64,000 nt of DNA from an uncultured Poribacteria bacterium. GTDB lineage: Bacteria > Poribacteria > WGA-4E > PCPOR2b. The stretch's first letter is position 1, and each line of letters starts with the position of its first letter. Location of the stretch: contig OY282444.1 of assembly GCA_958296125.1 (NCBI GenBank), positions 1,669,940 to 1,733,939 of the forward strand. Reading direction: 5' to 3'. Under the pieces are notes generated by a model. The model did no database searches and was not told the DNA's origin. It saw nothing but the letters and a program-made list of their open reading frames with translations. The translations under genes were made by a program, and so were the position numbers. Shown one piece after another: positions 60,778 through 64,000 of the stretch.

Positions 60778-63700
60778 ATGAATCCGAGACTTTTAGGCGT
60801 TCTCGCCGGAATAGCCTTAGCTGTCGTTCTGTTTTGGCCGGCAGGCAGTTCTAAAAAGGTCGAACGACTCTATAACGAAGCAGAAGAACTTTACCGTCAA
60901 AATGATTACGAAGGGTCAAATGAAAAATACGATCAAGCCCTTGAAGAATCTGTTAAATGGGGTGTCAAGACCGAGGTCATTGATAAGGACTTCCCGACAC
61001 TTGCAAATTACAAAATCGCCGTTAACTACTCTCAATGGGCTGAGCAGAGTGGTGATATTACCCACTACGATAATGCAATCGAGCGGATTGAGGAGGTTGC
61101 ACCGAATGCCACTGTGCCGAAGCATCAGGAGGGATTAACCTACCTATGGGGACACGTCCTCTACAAACAAGAGAAATTTGAACTCGCTGAACCGAAGTTT
61201 CACACCTTGATTGAAAACTTCCCCAATAGCCTATTCGTCGAAAATGCTTGGTATGCAATTGGGCAGCTCAATTACAAACTGCAAAAGTATGATGCAGCGC
61301 GTCGGGCTTACAAAGAAGTACTCGACGGATTTCCAAACTCAGAGTTCAAAGATGATGCACAACACTTAATCGCGCAATCCTTCCTCAACGAAAAGAATTA
61401 CGAGCAGGCGTACCCAGAATTTGATAAGCTTGCCACCGAAGAATTTAAGACCTTCGCAGATCTACAGGCGGAGGCAATGTACAAAGCCGCTTTCTGTTTG
61501 AATCAACTCGCCCGTGATGAAGAGGCAATTGGCCGATATACTCAATTTATCACGGAACACCCAACAAGTGGTTATGTCACCGCTGCCTATTTTGACATAG
61601 GGGCGATTTACTCAAAACAGAAAGACTATGATAATGCGCGAGTCAATTATGAGCTGGCCTTGCAGAATACAGACGATCGAGACCTCCAAGCAGAAATTCA
61701 GGTCACTATTGGTCGTACCTACTACGAGCAGCAAGATTACTCTAACGCGGTGGAATCCTACAACACCCTGCTTGAAGAGTATCCGGAATGCGATTTTATT
61801 AGTGAAGCGAAGTTGGGCATTGCCGATAGCTACTTCAAGTCAGCGGCTTGGAGTGAATCCACTGTCGCGTACCAGCGTGTTCTGGACGAGCATCCCGATG
61901 AGACCGATTTTACCCCTTATGTCACCTACCAGATGGGGGAATCAAACTATAAGTTAGCTTCTGACTTGAAAGATGATGGTCAAATAGATTTGGCAAACGC
62001 GTCCTTTGAAGAAGCACTAACATGGTATCAGAAAGCTGTTGATGACTTCCCGGCAGACCCGGTTGCGTCTCATGCACTCTACGGTGCAATCTGGGCGTTG
62101 AACGCGCTCGGGCGAAAGGATGAACTGGAAGCTGTCGCGAGGGAATTTATCGATAAAAACCGCATGGATAACGAACTTGACCTTCTCGCTGCTGAAGTTC
62201 AGTTGAAGTTTGCGGACCTGAAATTTAATGATTTTAAGCAGTATGAGGATGCAGCCTCGGAATACGGCAAACTTTGGGAGTATCGTGATTTCCCGAAATT
62301 TCACCTAATTAAGTTGATTGGAAAATTTCAGGAAGCGCGTTCATACTACGAAGCCGCCAAACCGGCGGGTTACCGTGAAGGCGATCCGGAAGCAGTCTTT
62401 AACGAAGCCCTGCTACAGAAGGCTGTAAACGCGTACCAGCAAGCGATAGATAAGTTCAAGGGACCCGAGGTTAAAGGTGGAGAGAGTGGCACCTTCCTCG
62501 GCGGTGTTGAGCAGGGGCGCTATGATGATTTCCCGCAGCGTCCAATGCAGGTCGAAGCCTGCGTCATGAATCAAGCCCTCTCCCACGAAAAACTGAATGG
62601 GTGGGGTAAAGCTCGTGACCTTTACAAAGCGATTCTTCCAAGCAGCGATAATTATCAACGTGCACAGTTGCTCATCGCACAGAGTCTTGTCAAAGAGGGC
62701 AAGAACAGCGAGGCCGTGGCGCATTATCAGTCGATAATGGACGTTTTGAATACGGACAATCGCTCGCTCGCAGAAATTAAGCTGGCAGACCTGCTGCGCT
62801 CCGAGGAACGATTTGCTGAAGCAGCAGCTGAGTATGAAAACGTCGTTGCAGGTAACCCAACTGGTGAATACGCCGACGATGCACAGTATCTTGTCGGACT
62901 TTGTTACTATAAAGCGGCTAAAGCGGCCTCCGACGATGCAGCCCTCTTGGATAAATCTGTTGCCGCGTTCCAGAAATCAATTGAGGATTATCCGGAGAGC
63001 CCGAATGCGGTTGAGTCATATTATGGATTAGCGCTCGCTTATCGTGACATGGCACTGGCTGGAAATGCGGAGGTGTGGCCAAAGGTGCTGGAAACCGCCG
63101 ATACTGCTTACGAAGAACATGGCAGCAGCGATAACACCATCGTCCAAAAGACGTTGGGCCATATAGACTTGGTCAAAGCGACCGCCATTGAAAAACGGGG
63201 GCTTGAATCTGAAGAAGAGAAGGCTGATCTCATTGCGAGTCTGAGGCGAATTGTCCAGAATACCGGTGCCCCAGAAGATTCTCGTTCGCGAGCACAGTTG
63301 AAAATCGGACACCTATATTATGGTGACGGTGATCATGAAAAAGCGCTCGCTGAATACCAAACATTCGTTCAGATGTTCCCTAATAGTGAGCTCGTGCCGA
63401 ATGCGTTATATCAGGCCTCTGTTTGCTATTATCAGATTGGTCAAGACAGCACAGATGAAGGGGCCCAACAGCTTGCCTTCCAGAATGCTGTAAATACCGC
63501 GACACAGGTTACCGAAAGAAATCCCGATGTCGATGCGTCAATCAGTGCCTATTACACGGTAGGACTGGCAAAGCACGCGCTGAATGATAGTAAGGGGGCA
63601 ATTGCGGCGTTTCGCCAGACCACCTCGTATGAGGGCCAAACGGAGGACAAACCCCGACAGGATTTAATTCGTCAAGCACATACCCGTCTCGCAGATTTAA

Positions 63701-64000
63701 ATACCGCTGTTGGCGACCACGCGGCAGCTGTGCGAGAATATCAGTATGTGATTCAGCATACAGATGATGAGGATCAGAAGGGGCGCGCCTACTTCTCTAT
63801 AGCATATGCTCAGGATGAGCATCTCAAGCAGTATGATGATTCGCTGCTCAACTATCAAAATGCGATTCAGCTTTCAAAAGATTCGCTCATCAAGGCACAA
63901 GCGTACTATCGAATGGGTTTGATTTATCAAGAAAGACTGAATGACCCCGCGAATGCACTGAAAGCATATGAGGCCTTGATTAATCAGTTCGGTGCCGATT
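60778..64000 (+). CDS. Very large TPR-repeat protein, N-terminal 1074 residues; runs off the window end
   Basis: AAAGGAG precedes the ATG at 60778 and the frame stays open to 64000. The protein has an N-terminal signal anchor (LLGVLAGIALAVVLFWPA), then a continuous series of TPR-like helix pairs. Examples are RLYNEAEELYRQNDYEGSNEKYDQAL, AWYAIGQLNYKLQKYDAARRAYKEVL, AYFDIGAIYSKQKDYDNARVNYELAL, AQYLVGLCYYKAAKAA and AQLKIGHLYYGDGDHEKALAEY. About 18-20 repeats are visible. The pattern (hydrophobic-G-x-x-Y, then A-x-x-x-Y, ending F-P-x-S) resembles periplasmic BamD/YbgF/CpoB-type repeats, so it likely scaffolds envelope proteins. It follows the sigma/anti-sigma pair on the same strand and may be under its control. 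Confidence 0.9.
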   Translation, partial: MNPRLLGVLAGIALAVVLFWPAGSSKKVERLYNEAEELYRQNDYEGSNEKYDQALEESVKWGVKTEVIDKDFPTLANYKIAVNYSQWAEQSGDITHYDNAIERIEEVAPNATVPKHQEGLTYLWGHVLYKQEKFELAEPKFHTLIENFPNSLFVENAWYAIGQLNYKLQKYDAARRAYKEVLDGFPNSEFKDDAQHLIAQSFLNEKNYEQAYPEFDKLATEEFKTFADLQAEAMYKAAFCLNQLARDEEAIGRYTQFITEHPTSGYVTAAYFDIGAIYSKQKDYDNARVNYELALQNTDDRDLQAEIQVTIGRTYYEQQDYSNAVESYNTLLEEYPECDFISEAKLGIADSYFKSAAWSESTVAYQRVLDEHPDETDFTPYVTYQMGESNYKLASDLKDDGQIDLANASFEEALTWYQKAVDDFPADPVASHALYGAIWALNALGRKDELEAVAREFIDKNRMDNELDLLAAEVQLKFADLKFNDFKQYEDAASEYGKLWEYRDFPKFHLIKLIGKFQEARSYYEAAKPAGYREGDPEAVFNEALLQKAVNAYQQAIDKFKGPEVKGGESGTFLGGVEQGRYDDFPQRPMQVEACVMNQALSHEKLNGWGKARDLYKAILPSSDNYQRAQLLIAQSLVKEGKNSEAVAHYQSIMDVLNTDNRSLAEIKLADLLRSEERFAEAAAEYENVVAGNPTGEYADDAQYLVGLCYYKAAKAASDDAALLDKSVAAFQKSIEDYPESPNAVESYYGLALAYRDMALAGNAEVWPKVLETADTAYEEHGSSDNTIVQKTLGHIDLVKATAIEKRGLESEEEKADLIASLRRIVQNTGAPEDSRSRAQLKIGHLYYGDGDHEKALAEYQTFVQMFPNSELVPNALYQASVCYYQIGQDSTDEGAQQLAFQNAVNTATQVTERNPDVDASISAYYTVGLAKHALNDSKGAIAAFRQTTSYEGQTEDKPRQDLIRQAHTRLADLNTAVGDHAAAVREYQYVIQHTDDEDQKGRAYFSIAYAQDEHLKQYDDSLLNYQNAIQLSKDSLIKAQAYYRMGLIYQERLNDPANALKAYEALINQFGAD

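Noticed and set aside
1-64000. tRNA or rRNA genes
   Set aside because: I scanned for T-loop-like and cloverleaf patterns and found none outside coding genes; a tRNA-finding program would settle it.

Overview
The window looks like a chromosomal segment of an uncultured, Gram-negative-type bacterium, most plausibly a member of Candidatus Poribacteria or a close relative. This is an inference from gene content, not proof: three phytanoyl-CoA-dioxygenase-like (PhyH) genes, a sulfatase with formylglycine-generating-enzyme-like (FGE) genes, mandelate-racemase-family sugar-acid dehydratases, several aldo/keto reductases, a Gfo/Idh oxidoreductase, TolB-like propellers and many lipoproteins. An outer membrane is indicated by a POTRA/beta-barrel protein ending in Phe. 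I see no rRNA, no tRNA and no CRISPR array.

Layout. 1-9 kb: sulfatase 5' part (minus strand), a tiny membrane gene, endonuclease V plus sucD, a cytochrome-like lipoprotein, a 2-hydroxyacid dehydrogenase, a BatA-like von Willebrand protein coupled to an outer-membrane barrel, and an FGE-like pseudogene. 9-17 kb: carbohydrate/sugar-acid catabolism (aldo/keto reductases, Gfo/Idh, enolase-superfamily dehydratase, GH32) with an intact FGE-like protein. 16.7-18.4 kb: a translationally coupled phosphoribosyltransferase-like plus NADAR gene pair, the best candidate for a little-described NAD/ADP-ribose or conflict system. 18.6-27.6 kb: zinc alcohol dehydrogenase, a PhyH-HEAT fusion, and a phosphonate-type ABC transporter cluster interrupted by an orphan type I restriction specificity gene. 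28-34.6 kb: an endonuclease/exonuclease/phosphatase lipoprotein, three tandem branched-chain-amino-acid-type binding lipoproteins, a 0.5-kb IS200/IS605-derived miniature element and a second enolase-superfamily enzyme.

35-52 kb: an ABC ATPase, a tnpB element, then the conserved informational cluster rho-rpmE-prfA-prmC-TrmH with a PhyH gene inserted between rpmE and prfA; next a TolB-like propeller, a DUF3500 protein, aldo/keto reductase, GNAT, PhyH, truA, a second tnpB element, a TIM-barrel-like hypothetical and a methyltransferase. 53-64 kb: two neighbouring alpha/alpha-toroid-like envelope proteins, dprA, an Ig-like lipoprotein behind a long structured leader, an ECF sigma factor with a zinc-finger anti-sigma-like membrane protein, a frameshifted small gene carrying a duplicated anti-sigma tail, and a very large TPR protein running off the end.

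A second layer of organisation is the repeats. An 18-bp sequence (CCTGGTCTCGGCACGGAC) and longer GC-rich relatives recur in intergenic DNA, in frame inside both tnpB genes, and inside both hairpin loops of the miniature IS200/IS605 element. This suggests a small mobile or repeat sequence that repeatedly lands in IS200/IS605-type DNA.
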